DNA of 64,000 nucleotides from Alistipes provencensis (GTDB lineage: Bacteria; Bacteroidota; Bacteroidia; Bacteroidales; Rikenellaceae). Both the position numbers and the translations under genes were made by a program. Where the stretch lies: the NCBI RefSeq assembly GCF_900083545.1, contig NZ_LT559262.1:2389673-2453672 (forward strand). Direction: 5' to 3'. A model generated the notes under the pieces. It worked only from the letters and a program-made list of their open reading frames with translations. It was not told where the DNA came from and did no database searches. Positions 25,243 to 34,178 of this stretch are shown in pieces. How positions within the stretch are numbered: the stretch's first letter is position 1; each line of letters starts with the position of its first letter.

Positions 25243-27330
25243 TCAGTTTTTGCGGTATTTTATCAGCAGCGAGCTTCGCGGGTTGTCGAGGCGGAGCGTC
25301 AGCCCCTCGGTCAGTTCCCGGCCGCTGCGAACGGTTTCGGCCTGCGTGTCGCAGTCCACGAGGGTATAGGAGGCGTCGGGCGCGAGTCCGCCCAGACGCA
25401 CTATGTATTCCGCGTCGGGAGCGTCCTGACGGCGGAAGGCGACCACGATGCCCGAGCCGTCCGACGGACGGTGCATCTGGTAGGCCAGCCACACGTCGGA
25501 ACCCGTGAGGTCGCCCGTTCCCGAGAGCGGATAATAGTCTTCGTAATAATATTCGCGGATGTCGCGGTATTCCTTGATGCGCTGCTGCATGTCGAGGACC
25601 GAAACGCCCGGCTCGGTGACTTTCCAGTTGCACTGGAGCGCCGACGAAAGGCTCGAGCGGAACGAATACTGGTCCGGCAGCAGGATGCCCGTGCCGTGTA
25701 TCGGCAGGAAGAAGTTCAACCCGTAGGTATGGCACTGGTAGCCGTCGGGGTCGTCGTAGTGGTAGTAGTCGCTGCGCCAGAGGGGTGCGCTGCGGCCGAT
25801 GGATTCCCAGTCGAGGCGCTTGCCGCCCGAGGCGCAGTTGTCGATCAGCAGGCCGGGGAAGCGGTCCAGCAGGTAATCCCAGAATTTGTAGAGGTTTTCG
25901 ATGTGGCGGATCTCCTTGATGCCGCTGCGTCCGGGCTGGTCGGCATCGCGCCAGTAACCGGCCGGGAGCATGTTGAAATCCTGACGGTAGTAGTCGATCC
26001 CGTTCTCTTCGATCAGGTCGCCGTAGTATTTGCAGAGCCAGTCGCACGCCGCGTCGTTGCCCAGATCGAACAGGTACCACGTCGACTGCTCCGAGCCTTC
26101 GGGCCACTGGGTGTCGAGCATCCACTCCTTGTGTTCCGTGGCCCACTGCGTGCCTTTCACGACGCGCTCGGGTTCGAACCAGACCATGAATTTGGCGCCG
26201 GTTTCATGCACGGCGTCCGATACGGGTTTCAGTCCCTCGGGGAAACGCTCCCGGTCGACCGTCCAGTTGCCCGTGGTGTTGGCCCAGCTCTTGCCGTGCC
26301 GGAAATCCCCGGCTCCGGTGTGCCATCCGGCGTCGAGCCAGAAGACGTCGGGCGTCAGTTCGAACATCGAGAAGCGGCGGACCATGGCGATGGCCCAGTC
26401 GGCCGTCAGGCACGAGTATTCGCCGCAGGGCTGCGGGTCGCGGTAGTTGAAGGCGCTGCAAAGCGGGTAGAAAGGCTTGCCGTCGACCTTGCGCGAGTGG
26501 TGCGCGAGGATGAGGCGGCGGAAACAGTTGTGGCCGTTCATGCGGTCGCCGCTCCAGAACATCAGGGCGACCGAGGGCGTGCGGATCTGCTCGCCCGGAT
26601 AGAGGTAAAGATCGGTGTTCAGCATGCCCGCGGCCAGCGTCAGGCGGTTCGGGTCACGCTTTTCGAGGTCGGCGAACCACGTTCCGGTCCAGCCGACGGC
26701 GACCATCACGCCCTGCCGCGAAGCTTCGGATTCGAGGTTGAAGAAGGGGAAAGCCTCCTCCGACGAACGTCCTCCGTGGGGTTCGATGTGCAACGGCTGC
26801 TCCGTGCGGAACTCCGCGGTGCGGGGCGCATAGTCGGCCTTCGAAATCTTGTTGCCTTCGGCGTAGTGGATTTTCAGCGCTCCGGCGGCGGGGTAGACCA
26901 TGTCGAAATCCGCGACCTTCACGCGTGTGAGCTGCCCGGAATTCTCAGCCGACGTATTGCGGAAATGCAGCACCCATTCCACGGCCCGGAACTCGGGGTA
27001 TCCTTTGACGTCGCAGACCACTTCGAGTCCGCTGCGGGGGTCGGTGTAGGTGAACGTGCGCAGGACGACATCCTTGCCTGCGGATGCGGGCGCCGTGCGG
27101 CTCCAGCGCCACGAGCGGAGGAACTCCTCCGACGGCTTCTCGTCCAGAATGAACGAGAACGGCGGCAACTGGCCTTTGGCGAAGCGTTGGTCGATCCAGC
27201 GGGCGATGTCTGTTTGGTCGCCTTGCATCTGCAAACGCACCTGCGCTGACGCCGGGATTGCTCCCAGCGCCAGCAACAGGGCACTTGCCAAGGCGATGAT
27301 GGTACGTCGGTAATTGATTACGGGTTTCAT
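25243..27330 (-). CDS. Alpha-galactosidase-like, GH36 (paralogue 2)
   Basis: A 695-residue secreted protein (signal LLLALGAIPASAQ). Same layout as its downstream neighbour: beta supersandwich, then barrel with nucleophile DYYRQDFNMLPAGYW and acid/base LLIDNCASGGKRLDWES. Differences around the active site (NMLPAGYW against NIDPEGFW; WEWMLDTQWPEG-type loop) suggest a different aglycone or sugar. Both copies keep every catalytic residue, so this looks like duplication with specialisation, not decay. It begins 31 bases after the stop of the Ig-like lipoprotein gene. Confidence 0.88.
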   Translation of the reverse strand: MKPVINYRRTIIALASALLLALGAIPASAQVRLQMQGDQTDIARWIDQRFAKGQLPPFSFILDEKPSEEFLRSWRWSRTAPASAGKDVVLRTFTYTDPRSGLEVVCDVKGYPEFRAVEWVLHFRNTSAENSGQLTRVKVADFDMVYPAAGALKIHYAEGNKISKADYAPRTAEFRTEQPLHIEPHGGRSSEEAFPFFNLESEASRQGVMVAVGWTGTWFADLEKRDPNRLTLAAGMLNTDLYLYPGEQIRTPSVALMFWSGDRMNGHNCFRRLILAHHSRKVDGKPFYPLCSAFNYRDPQPCGEYSCLTADWAIAMVRRFSMFELTPDVFWLDAGWHTGAGDFRHGKSWANTTGNWTVDRERFPEGLKPVSDAVHETGAKFMVWFEPERVVKGTQWATEHKEWMLDTQWPEGSEQSTWYLFDLGNDAACDWLCKYYGDLIEENGIDYYRQDFNMLPAGYWRDADQPGRSGIKEIRHIENLYKFWDYLLDRFPGLLIDNCASGGKRLDWESIGRSAPLWRSDYYHYDDPDGYQCHTYGLNFFLPIHGTGILLPDQYSFRSSLSSALQCNWKVTEPGVSVLDMQQRIKEYRDIREYYYEDYYPLSGTGDLTGSDVWLAYQMHRPSDGSGIVVAFRRQDAPDAEYIVRLGGLAPDASYTLVDCDTQAETVRSGRELTEGLTLRLDNPRSSLLIKYRKN

Positions 27331-27361
27331 CGTCTGTTTTCAGGGTTTGTAATTCGGGTTG

Positions 27362-29338
27362 TTATTCATAATCCTGCTCTGCGGCACAGAGGTCGTCGAT
27401 CGTAGTATGCGTGTGCTTGATTTTGACACCGCCGCCGTCATAACCCTCCTCCGCATAGCTCCAGTCGCTTACGGTAAAGCCGTCCTTCAGTGCCTGAATC
27501 ACGGGGTTGTTGTTCACCCACTTGTTATAACTCTCTTTCTGCACCTGCTGGCCATCTACTGTTTTCTTGTTTTCGTTGTTGTTAGCATCTGACAGGTTTC
27601 TGTACCAGTAGTGCTCGACGTCAATATGGCGTTTGCGGCCTTCGGCTTCGGCTGCCGTCGCCCATGTGATCGTGAAGTCCTCCTTGTTTTTGAGGATGTA
27701 CATGTAGGGGAACCACGAGTCGGGACGCTGGCTGTTATAACCTTCGCCCAGAGCGTTGTTCAGCAGGCGTGCCCGTTCGATCTTGTTGCCGTCGAGCCAG
27801 AGCTGACGCAGGCGGCCGCAGTTCGAGATGTCGATCTCCTTGAGTTTGTTGTTCTTGGCGCTGATCGAATAAACGACGAGCATGCGGTCTTTGTCCGAAC
27901 TGTCGCCGTTGGCCGTGCCGAGGTTGATGCCTTCGAGCTGGTTGCCGTCGAGTTTCAGTTCGTGCAGGGCGATGCAGTTGCGCAGGTCGATGGTTCCGGT
28001 GAGCGACTGCGATGAAAGGAACATCTGCTTCACTTTGCAGGCGTGTTCGTCATCGGTATAGGTGCCGAAATTGATGCTTGCGATCTTGTTGAGCCCCGAT
28101 CCTGCATCGCCCCAAGCATGCAGCAGCGTGGCGTTGGGGAACAGGGTCATGTCGAGCGACTCGATCGATGAATTGGCGACATAGACACGGTCTACGCTCG
28201 TCAGGGGGCCATAGAGGTCGGTCAGCGGTTTGATCGACGTAACGCCCGTCGCATAGGTGAGGTCCAGCGTCGTTGCGGTAAAGCCGGCGAGGGCGGCATC
28301 CTTTTTCCAAACCCGGAACTCTTTGGTTTCCTCGTTGTAATCGACGATCTTGCCCGGCATGTAACCGCGGCGGGTGATGCCCTCCTCGTTGGCACGCATG
28401 GAGGCGTCGGTGGGTACGACCTCATCCTCTCCGGTCAGGTAGTAGCCCAGATGATAGGGAATGGCCACGAACTGATCGTCGGGGTGCAGATAGGCCTCGG
28501 CCTGCTTCGCTCCGCCGCGCAGGACGGTCAGCTTGTAGGAGCGGTCGCGCGATGCGGCGGCAGGGAGTTCGAACGTGGCGTTCTGGGCGGTGATATTGGC
28601 TACGTCGGCTTCGGCGCTGTACTCCTCTCCGGCAAGGGCTTCGATCTTCACTTTGTCGCCGGCTTTGAATCCTGCGGCGGTCATCGTGACGGTGTTGCCC
28701 TGAATTGCACTCAGGTAGGGTACTGTGATGCCTTCTATGGCGGGACTCGACACGGTCACCTTGCAGGTGGCGACTTTCTCGTCGACGGTCACGGTGATGT
28801 CGGCCGTACCCTCGGCAACGGCCGTTACGGTACCGTCGTCGGCGATGGTGGCGACTGCCTTGTTGCTCGAATCCCACACGGCTTCCTGATTGGTGGCGTT
28901 TTCGGGGGTGATCGTGTAGGTCAGTTTCTCGGTCTTGCCCACGAAGAGCGGCATCTCGGTTTTCGAAAGTTCGATCTTCTCGACACGGATCGGAGCCGGG
29001 GTGACGGTAATGACCGCTTGGCCGTTCTTGCCGCCGCAGAGTGCCATAATTACAGCTTCGCCTTCGGTAACACCGGTTACGACGCCCGTCGCTTCATCGA
29101 CCGTGGCGACATTCTCGTCGCGGGATTTCCATTTTACGGTCTTGTCCGAGGCATTTTCGGGCAGGATTTCGGCTTTCAGGGTGAGGGTGGTTCCTGCGAC
29201 GACGCTGCCGGTCGCCGGGGTGACTTTGACTTCGGTGACGGGAACTTGCTCGTCATCTTTCGTGTCGTCGTCGCTACACGAGACGGCGACCATTGCAAAT
29301 GCCGTCAGGACGGCAATGGCGGAAAAGATTTTTTTCAT
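27362..29338 (-). CDS. BIG2-repeat surface lipoprotein with TIG-like and leucine-rich-like domains
   Basis: A 658-residue lipoprotein (MKKIFSAIAVLTAFAMVAVSC then SDDDTKDDE). Two BIG2 repeats occupy about 35-195 (VKWKSRDENVATVDEATGVV, AVWDSSNKAVATIADDGTVT). A TIG-like domain follows (ITVPYLSAIQGNTVTMTAAG, ending RDRSYKLTVLRGGAKQAEAY). A leucine-rich-like array takes up 370-560 (IDLRNCIALHELKLDGNQLEG, KEIDISNCGRLRQLWLDGNKI). The TIG plus leucine-rich layout is shared with the three lipoproteins at 44.6-48.6 kb, so it is probably a surface glycan-binding protein of the same system. The frame runs open well upstream of 29338, but the signal peptide fixes the start. Confidence 0.8.
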   Translation of the reverse strand: MKKIFSAIAVLTAFAMVAVSCSDDDTKDDEQVPVTEVKVTPATGSVVAGTTLTLKAEILPENASDKTVKWKSRDENVATVDEATGVVTGVTEGEAVIMALCGGKNGQAVITVTPAPIRVEKIELSKTEMPLFVGKTEKLTYTITPENATNQEAVWDSSNKAVATIADDGTVTAVAEGTADITVTVDEKVATCKVTVSSPAIEGITVPYLSAIQGNTVTMTAAGFKAGDKVKIEALAGEEYSAEADVANITAQNATFELPAAASRDRSYKLTVLRGGAKQAEAYLHPDDQFVAIPYHLGYYLTGEDEVVPTDASMRANEEGITRRGYMPGKIVDYNEETKEFRVWKKDAALAGFTATTLDLTYATGVTSIKPLTDLYGPLTSVDRVYVANSSIESLDMTLFPNATLLHAWGDAGSGLNKIASINFGTYTDDEHACKVKQMFLSSQSLTGTIDLRNCIALHELKLDGNQLEGINLGTANGDSSDKDRMLVVYSISAKNNKLKEIDISNCGRLRQLWLDGNKIERARLLNNALGEGYNSQRPDSWFPYMYILKNKEDFTITWATAAEAEGRKRHIDVEHYWYRNLSDANNNENKKTVDGQQVQKESYNKWVNNNPVIQALKDGFTVSDWSYAEEGYDGGGVKIKHTHTTIDDLCAAEQDYE

Positions 29339-29373
29339 AATAGGTTGGAATTTAAGGTGAGAGTCTTGTCGAA

Positions 29374-29958
29374 TCAAAATCCGAGCTCCTTTTCGAGGGC
29401 CTCGATCACGATGTGGATAACTTTGATGTGTATCTCCTGAATGCGGTCCGAATGGGGCGTGCGGGGCGCCTGAAGCACTACGTCGGCCATTTCTGCCAGC
29501 CGGGTGGGACCCTCGGCGGTCAGCGCCACGACCTTCATGTCCAGACGGCGGGCCGTTTCGGCCGCGGCGACGATGTTCTGCGAGTTGCCGCTGGTCGAGA
29601 TGGCCAGCAGTACGTCGCCGGGTTTGCCGAACGCCTCGACCCAGCGGACGAAGATATCCCCGAACGAGAAGTCGTTGCCCACGCAGGTCATGTAGGCCGG
29701 GTCGTTGATGGCCATGGCCGCCAGCGGGCGGCGGTTCTCGCGGAAACGTCCGGTGAGCTCCTCGGCGAAATGGGTGGCGTCGCACAGCGAGCCGCCGTTG
29801 CCGCAGCTCATGATCTTGCAGCCGTTGCGGAGCGCTTCGGCCATCGTGTCCACGATCGCCTCCATCGTCGGAAGGGTCCGGGGCGAGGCGAGGAAATCCG
29901 CCAGCGCGTCGTTCGCCTCACGGAGGCTGTGTTCAATAATCTGCCGTTTCATCTTCAT
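29374..29958 (-). CDS. SIS-domain isomerase, GmhA (sedoheptulose-7-phosphate isomerase)-like
   Basis: A 194-residue SIS protein very like GmhA: CGNGGSLCDATHFAEELTGR (residues about 50-70, with the catalytic-type Glu), FRENRRPLAAMAI, a STSGNSQN phosphate loop near 118 and the C-terminal HSDRIQEIHIKVIHIVIE with the second catalytic His. GmhA converts sedoheptulose 7-phosphate to the heptose phosphate used for LPS. Inside a glycan locus, just after a ROK kinase, it may instead isomerise a kinase product. The gene has its own ATG at 29958. Because of a frameshift upstream, it appears to be fused to the ROK kinase in a naive translation; I treat that fusion as an artefact. Confidence 0.85.
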   Translation of the reverse strand: MKMKRQIIEHSLREANDALADFLASPRTLPTMEAIVDTMAEALRNGCKIMSCGNGGSLCDATHFAEELTGRFRENRRPLAAMAINDPAYMTCVGNDFSFGDIFVRWVEAFGKPGDVLLAISTSGNSQNIVAAAETARRLDMKVVALTAEGPTRLAEMADVVLQAPRTPHSDRIQEIHIKVIHIVIEALEKELGF

Positions 29959-29966
29959 GCGTATTT

Positions 29967-30984
29967 TTATGCGTTGGCGGCCACCGACAGCGCGGCGTAG
30001 TCGCCGATCGCCTCGCCCAGCGCCGCGGGCACCACGCGGCAGACGCGCCGGGCGTGGGAGAGCGCCTCGCGGGCGATGACCTCCTCCATGGGCGTGGGAG
30101 AGCGCCTCGCGGGCGATGACCTCCTCCATGTAGGGTTTTATCAGGCTTTCGTTGCGGGCGTAGATGCTGCCGATGACGATCATTTCGGGGTTGATCAGGT
30201 CGATGACGATCGACAGCCCTTTGCCCAGATAACGCGCCGAGGTGCGGTAGATTTCCAACGCTAGGGCGTCGCCTTCCGCAGCGGCCTGAGCCACCAGCCG
30301 GGCGTCGATCTTGTCGGGATCGCCCTCGGGGCACCACGCGACCTTTTCACCCATCTGCAGGCGCTCCTTCACGGCGAACTGCGCCAGTTGGCGAATGCCG
30401 CCGCCGCTGCAAAACCCTTCGAACGAGCCGCATTTGCCGTAGCCCACGGGCCCGAAGTCGCTCAGGCGGATGTGTCCCAGCTCCCCGGCGTTGTCGTTGG
30501 TCCCGGTGTAGATGCGTCCGTCGAGGATCAGCCCGGCGCCGAGTCCCGTGCCGAAGGTCAGGAAGATCATGTTCCGGGTGCCTGCTCCGGCGCCGAACTG
30601 CCACTCGGCCAATGCGCAGGCGTTGGCGTCGTTGTGGATGGCGGTGCGGATGCCGAACTCCTTTTCGAAGATTTCGACGATGGGGATGTTGTCCCAGCCC
30701 GGCAGGTTGGGCGGCGACATCACCACGCCCGTGCGGCTGTCCAGCGGGCCTCCGCAACTGATGCCGATGGCCCGGGTGTTGCCGGCTTCGAGGCCGTGGC
30801 GCCCCATCACGTTGCGGACGCAGGTTTTGAGCTGTTCTATGGTCCGGGTGACGTCGGAGGTGCGGAAACACTCCTTGTCGAGTATCGTTACCCGGTTGCC
30901 CTCCTGCTGTCCGTAGGTGACGGCGCATTTGGTGCCTCCGATGTCGACGCCGATGATATTCTCTTTCATGTTCGTTGTAGCCAT
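29967..30984 (-). pseudogene. ROK-family sugar kinase, frameshifted by a 40-bp tandem duplication
   Basis: ROK kinase: the N-terminal ATP loop is IIGVDIGGTKCAV, followed by IGISCGGPLDSRTG, HNDANACALAEW, LTFGTGLGAGLI, GELGHIRL and NPEMIVIGSIY. At 30051-30130 a 40-bp unit is repeated exactly. Because 40 is not a multiple of three, the last 26 or so residues go out of frame. Removing one unit gives a 325-residue protein ending EAIGDYAALSVAANA with a stop at 29967, the normal family length. As written, translation leaves the frame after EALSHA and runs into the SIS gene. Either the kinase is truncated or altered in this genome, or the duplication is an assembly fault. The catalytic core is upstream of the lesion, so partial activity is possible. 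An ATG at 30969 is an alternative start. Confidence 0.8.
30051..30130. repeat. Perfect 40-bp tandem duplication in the ROK kinase gene
   Basis: Two identical 40-base units, 30051-30090 and 30091-30130, starting ggcgtgggagagcgcctcgc. The copies have no mismatch. One unit deletion restores the kinase frame. Confidence 0.95.
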
Positions 30985-31008
30985 TTTGAGAGGTAAAGAG
31001 GTATTTAT

Positions 31009-33417
31009 TCAGAGATCGTATATGTTCGTTTTGCGAAGCAGTTTGCGGTATTCGTCCAGCTTGAACGGCGCATTGCCGTAGAGGTAATGGTTTTTGAACG
31101 ACCCTTCGGGCGTCGTGTACTCGATCAGCAGGATGCCCTGACCCTTCATTTCGGGCAGGCGGGCGATCTCCGCCCGGGCATTCTCCCCAACGGTGTAGCT
31201 GCCGCGGAAAATCTCGCGTCCCGTGGCCACGTCGCTGACGCGGATCGTGCCGTTGGCGGCGCTGCGCGTGTCGTTGGTGGCGACGAGCGGGTGGCTGCCG
31301 TCCGCGGCGTCGTTGACCAGCACGCAGACGTTGCGCTGCACGTTGCGCAGGAACCAGTAGGCCATCTTGGGCGAGAAGTAGTAGTCGACCACGGCGTCCG
31401 AGATCAGGGGCCATCCGTCGCGGATGTTCCACCACAGGATGCCGGTCTTCGGGGCGAACTTGTTGCCGCGGTAGATCTCGACGAAGAATTTCATGGCCTC
31501 GGCCTGCACCGACTGCGATGCGAAGATGAAATCGTCGAGTTTGGTCGGCACCTCTCCGAAGAGCAGGCGGACTTGGTTAATCATCAGATTGTTGCGCTCG
31601 GGCGTGTAGCCCCACTCCTTGAAGATGCGAACGGCCTTGGTGAGCCAGTCCTCGTTCCAGCGGAACTCCTTCTTGTCGGTCCACGGGTAGACCGTTTCTG
31701 CCGGGAACATCTTTTCGAGGCTCGACCGGTTGGGCATTCCGTGGTAGCCGATCTCACTGACGAAAAGGCAGTTGGCAGTGGTGTAGAACGGGTCTTTGTA
31801 GTAACCGCGGGGTCCCCACAGGTGATCCTCCGGAAGCTGCTGTACGGCATATCCGTTCCGGTAAACCTCTTCGCTCAGGTAAGGCGACGAGGGGAGGTAG
31901 CTGCGCGTGGGATCGAGTTCGTAGAGCACCATCGGGATCACCTGACGTGAGATGACGTCGCGGTTGGGGTCCATGCGGAACGGGGCCAGCAGGCCGAATG
32001 CGAGGGTCTGGTCGTTCTCGTTGTTGCCCGACCAGAGAGCGATCGAGGGGTGCGAACGCAGTTTCATCACCACGGAGGTGACTTCGCGTTCGATGGCGCG
32101 CGAGAACTCCTCGCGCTGCGAGTAGAAGGTGCATCCCATGCCGAAATCCTGCCATACCATCACGCCGTTCTCGTCGCAGAGTTCGTAGAACCGGCTGTCC
32201 TCGTAGACGTTGCCGCCCCAGCAGCGGATCATGTTGCAGTTCAGGTCGGTAACCAAATCGAACGTGCGTTCCAGCCATTGCGTGTCGCGGCTGTGGAGGG
32301 CATCCATCGGAGTCCAGTTGCTGCCGCGGGCGAAAATCTTCTCGCCGTTGACGATGAAGCAGAAGCGACCCGGATTTTCGGGCGTGTGGGTAGGCGTGAG
32401 GTCGAGTTTCACGGTGCGGATACCGATGCGGCGGCGGTCGATGTCGAGCGTGTTGCCCGCCTCGTCCATCAGTTTCACCTCGGCATCGTAGAGCGCCGGT
32501 TCACCGTAACCGCGGGGCCACCAGAAATCGACGTCCTGCAGCCCGAGCAGGTGGCGTGCCGCATGCGACGTCACCTTGGCGCGGTACATGGCCACCTGCT
32601 TGCCGTTGCGGCTCAGCGAAAATTCCGTCGTGATCTTACCGTCCTGCAGGGCCGTGGGCAGTGTGATCGTATAGTCTAAAAAGACCATGGCCTGCTTGTT
32701 GGGAACGTCTACGGAGGTCGTAAACCAATGTACGTCACGCAGATGTACGGGTTTCAGCACCTCCAGTTCCACGCCGCGCCACAATCCGGCGCTCACCAGC
32801 CGCGGCATGATGTCCCAGCCGTAGGTGTGGGGTGCACGGCGCGAGTAGACCGACTCGACCTGTGCGAAATTGAAGCTGATCGTGGGTGGGATGTACTTGC
32901 GGCCTTCGATTACCGACGAACGGATGTAAACCTCCAGCGTGTTCTCTTCGCCGACGGGTTTCAGCGCCTTGGTAATGTCGAAACGATGCTCGATGAGCAT
33001 GTTGTCGGCCGATCCGACCTGCCGGCCGTTGACCCAGACGTCGGCATAACAGTCGATGCCGTTGAAATTGAGTTGGATATGGTCGCCGTCGGCATGTTCG
33101 GGCGTGGTGAACGTGCGGCTGTAACGCCACTGGTAACCCTCCCACGGGCGCAGGTCGTAGACGTTGCTGCCGATCTCGGGCTGTTCGATCAGCCCCGCGG
33201 CCAGCAGGTCCAGCTCCACGTTTCCCGGAACGGTGGCGTCGATGGTTTTCATCTCGACCTGCCGGGCATCGGCAGGCGATACGATCGGGGTGTCTCCCTG
33301 AGGCCAGTAGTCGAGTCTCCATTTGCCGTCGAGCGAACTTTTCTCGCCGGCCGTCAGACTTCCTGCGGCGAAAAGCAGCGCAAGGGCGGCGGTCAGTTTG
33401 GTAAATGTCGTGTTCAT
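31009..33417 (-). CDS. Beta-mannosidase-like, GH2, secreted
   Basis: An 802-residue secreted enzyme (signal LTAALALLFAAGSLTA). The layout is GH2: jelly-roll (WRLDYWPQGDTP, ATVPGNVELDLLAAGLI, YADVWVNGRQVG), Ig-like domain, then TIM barrel (FARGSNWTPMDAL, MIRCWGGNVYEDSRFYELCDENG). The acid/base Glu is in IALWSGNNEND and the likely nucleophile in FVSEIGYHGMP. GNVELDLLAAGLI and RGSNWTPMD mark the beta-mannosidase branch. The predicted activity is removal of terminal beta-mannose, but related enzymes with other specificities exist. It is the promoter-proximal gene of the minus-strand array and 24 bases upstream of the ROK kinase. Confidence 0.88.
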   Translation of the reverse strand: MNTTFTKLTAALALLFAAGSLTAGEKSSLDGKWRLDYWPQGDTPIVSPADARQVEMKTIDATVPGNVELDLLAAGLIEQPEIGSNVYDLRPWEGYQWRYSRTFTTPEHADGDHIQLNFNGIDCYADVWVNGRQVGSADNMLIEHRFDITKALKPVGEENTLEVYIRSSVIEGRKYIPPTISFNFAQVESVYSRRAPHTYGWDIMPRLVSAGLWRGVELEVLKPVHLRDVHWFTTSVDVPNKQAMVFLDYTITLPTALQDGKITTEFSLSRNGKQVAMYRAKVTSHAARHLLGLQDVDFWWPRGYGEPALYDAEVKLMDEAGNTLDIDRRRIGIRTVKLDLTPTHTPENPGRFCFIVNGEKIFARGSNWTPMDALHSRDTQWLERTFDLVTDLNCNMIRCWGGNVYEDSRFYELCDENGVMVWQDFGMGCTFYSQREEFSRAIEREVTSVVMKLRSHPSIALWSGNNENDQTLAFGLLAPFRMDPNRDVISRQVIPMVLYELDPTRSYLPSSPYLSEEVYRNGYAVQQLPEDHLWGPRGYYKDPFYTTANCLFVSEIGYHGMPNRSSLEKMFPAETVYPWTDKKEFRWNEDWLTKAVRIFKEWGYTPERNNLMINQVRLLFGEVPTKLDDFIFASQSVQAEAMKFFVEIYRGNKFAPKTGILWWNIRDGWPLISDAVVDYYFSPKMAYWFLRNVQRNVCVLVNDAADGSHPLVATNDTRSAANGTIRVSDVATGREIFRGSYTVGENARAEIARLPEMKGQGILLIEYTTPEGSFKNHYLYGNAPFKLDEYRKLLRKTNIYDL

Positions 33418-33515
33418 ATCGGATTGTCCTTTTCTTGGTTAGTATTTTCTTTACTCGATTAAGGTTTGTTATTGTGCGCTGAAAGCCGTTTTTCCGCTTT
33501 CAGGACGGCCCCGGA

Positions 33516-33549
33516 CCACGAAAAGGTCCCTCCCGGGGTCTTTTCGTGG
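33516..33549. other. Stable hairpin upstream of the GH2 operon
   Basis: CCACGAAAAG (33516-33525) pairs exactly with CTTTTCGTGG (33540-33549), with a C/G-rich loop that can pair further. It lies about 100 bases upstream of the GH2 ATG, so it may be a leader attenuator on minus or a terminator. Confidence 0.5.
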
Positions 33550-33870
33550 CCGTATAAATGCCGTTACAACAACCTAAACATCTACTTAACCGTTAAAATT
33601 CGAATGTAAAATTACCTCTTTTTTTTGAATATCAAAATTTATTACTCTGTTTTTATAGAAAATCCGCACATTTTTTTTCGCAGCTCTCCGGTTCATGGCC
33701 AATGGCCTATCTTACGGTGGTTGTGGCTCTTTAGTGTCGGGAATATTTGAAAATATTTTATTAATTAACCGGTTAGTTTATTAATGCTGATAATATATAT
33801 AGGTATAATTAAAAGTCGATTTTTTTCTGTTTTTTTCTTGCAAAATCGGTAGGTGTTTCGAATTTTTACT

Positions 33871-33878
33871 TATATTTG
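33871..33878 (+). promoter_or_regulatory. Candidate distal susC promoter P1, -7 element
   Basis: TATATTTG matches TAnnTTTG. It would give a leader of about 430 nt before the susC ATG. Confidence 0.5.
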
Positions 33879-34124
33879 TGTTGGAGAAACGGTTTTTTGA
33901 CTGTCGATTGCTTGATCAATTAAGTTGAAAACCGTTGCCGCGTGAGGCGTGAGTGAGATGTGTCGGAGTGAAACGAACGCGGTATGGTGCAGACGGGGGT
34001 AACAGTTTCAGAGTTTGTAATTGGCTGTTATATTGTGTGTTGTTTTATTGAAGCACAAGAGCTGAACCAGTTTCGACGCAGTGTTTCGGATGTTCGGCTG
34101 GAGATGAATCCCCATGGCAGACCG

Positions 34125-34132
34125 TAAATTTG
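34125..34132 (+). promoter_or_regulatory. Candidate proximal susC promoter P2, -7 element
   Basis: TAAATTTG matches TAnnTTTG. Initiation near 34139 would put the LacI-type operator at about +18 to +40, a position suited to repression. Confidence 0.5.
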
Positions 34133-34156
34133 CCGGTTCATCTTTTTTAAGCCCTG

Positions 34157-34178
34157 TTTACTTAATCGTTTAAGTAAA
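34157..34178 (+). promoter_or_regulatory. LacI-type operator upstream of the first susC
   Basis: A 22-bp palindrome with 9-bp arms TTTACTTAA and TTAAGTAAA around a central TCGT, the CG-centred symmetry typical of LacI-family operators. Its first 19 bases recur exactly at 49945-49963 beside the MFS/LacI genes. Confidence 0.7.

Noticed and set aside
27362..29785. An N-terminal extension of the BIG2 lipoprotein by about 150 residues.
   Set aside because: The extension is antisense-like Arg/Gly/His-rich sequence overlapping the SIS gene; the lipoprotein signal peptide begins at 29338.
29374..30984. A single bifunctional ROK kinase-SIS isomerase protein.
   Set aside because: The join depends on a 40-bp tandem duplication; the linking residues are out-of-frame translation of the kinase C-terminus, and the SIS gene has its own ATG.
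33585..33780. Palindromes TTAAC-C-GTTAA and TAACCGGTTA as further LacI operators.
   Set aside because: They do not share the arms of the two matching operators and short palindromes are frequent in this AT-rich stretch; mentioned only as part of the control region.
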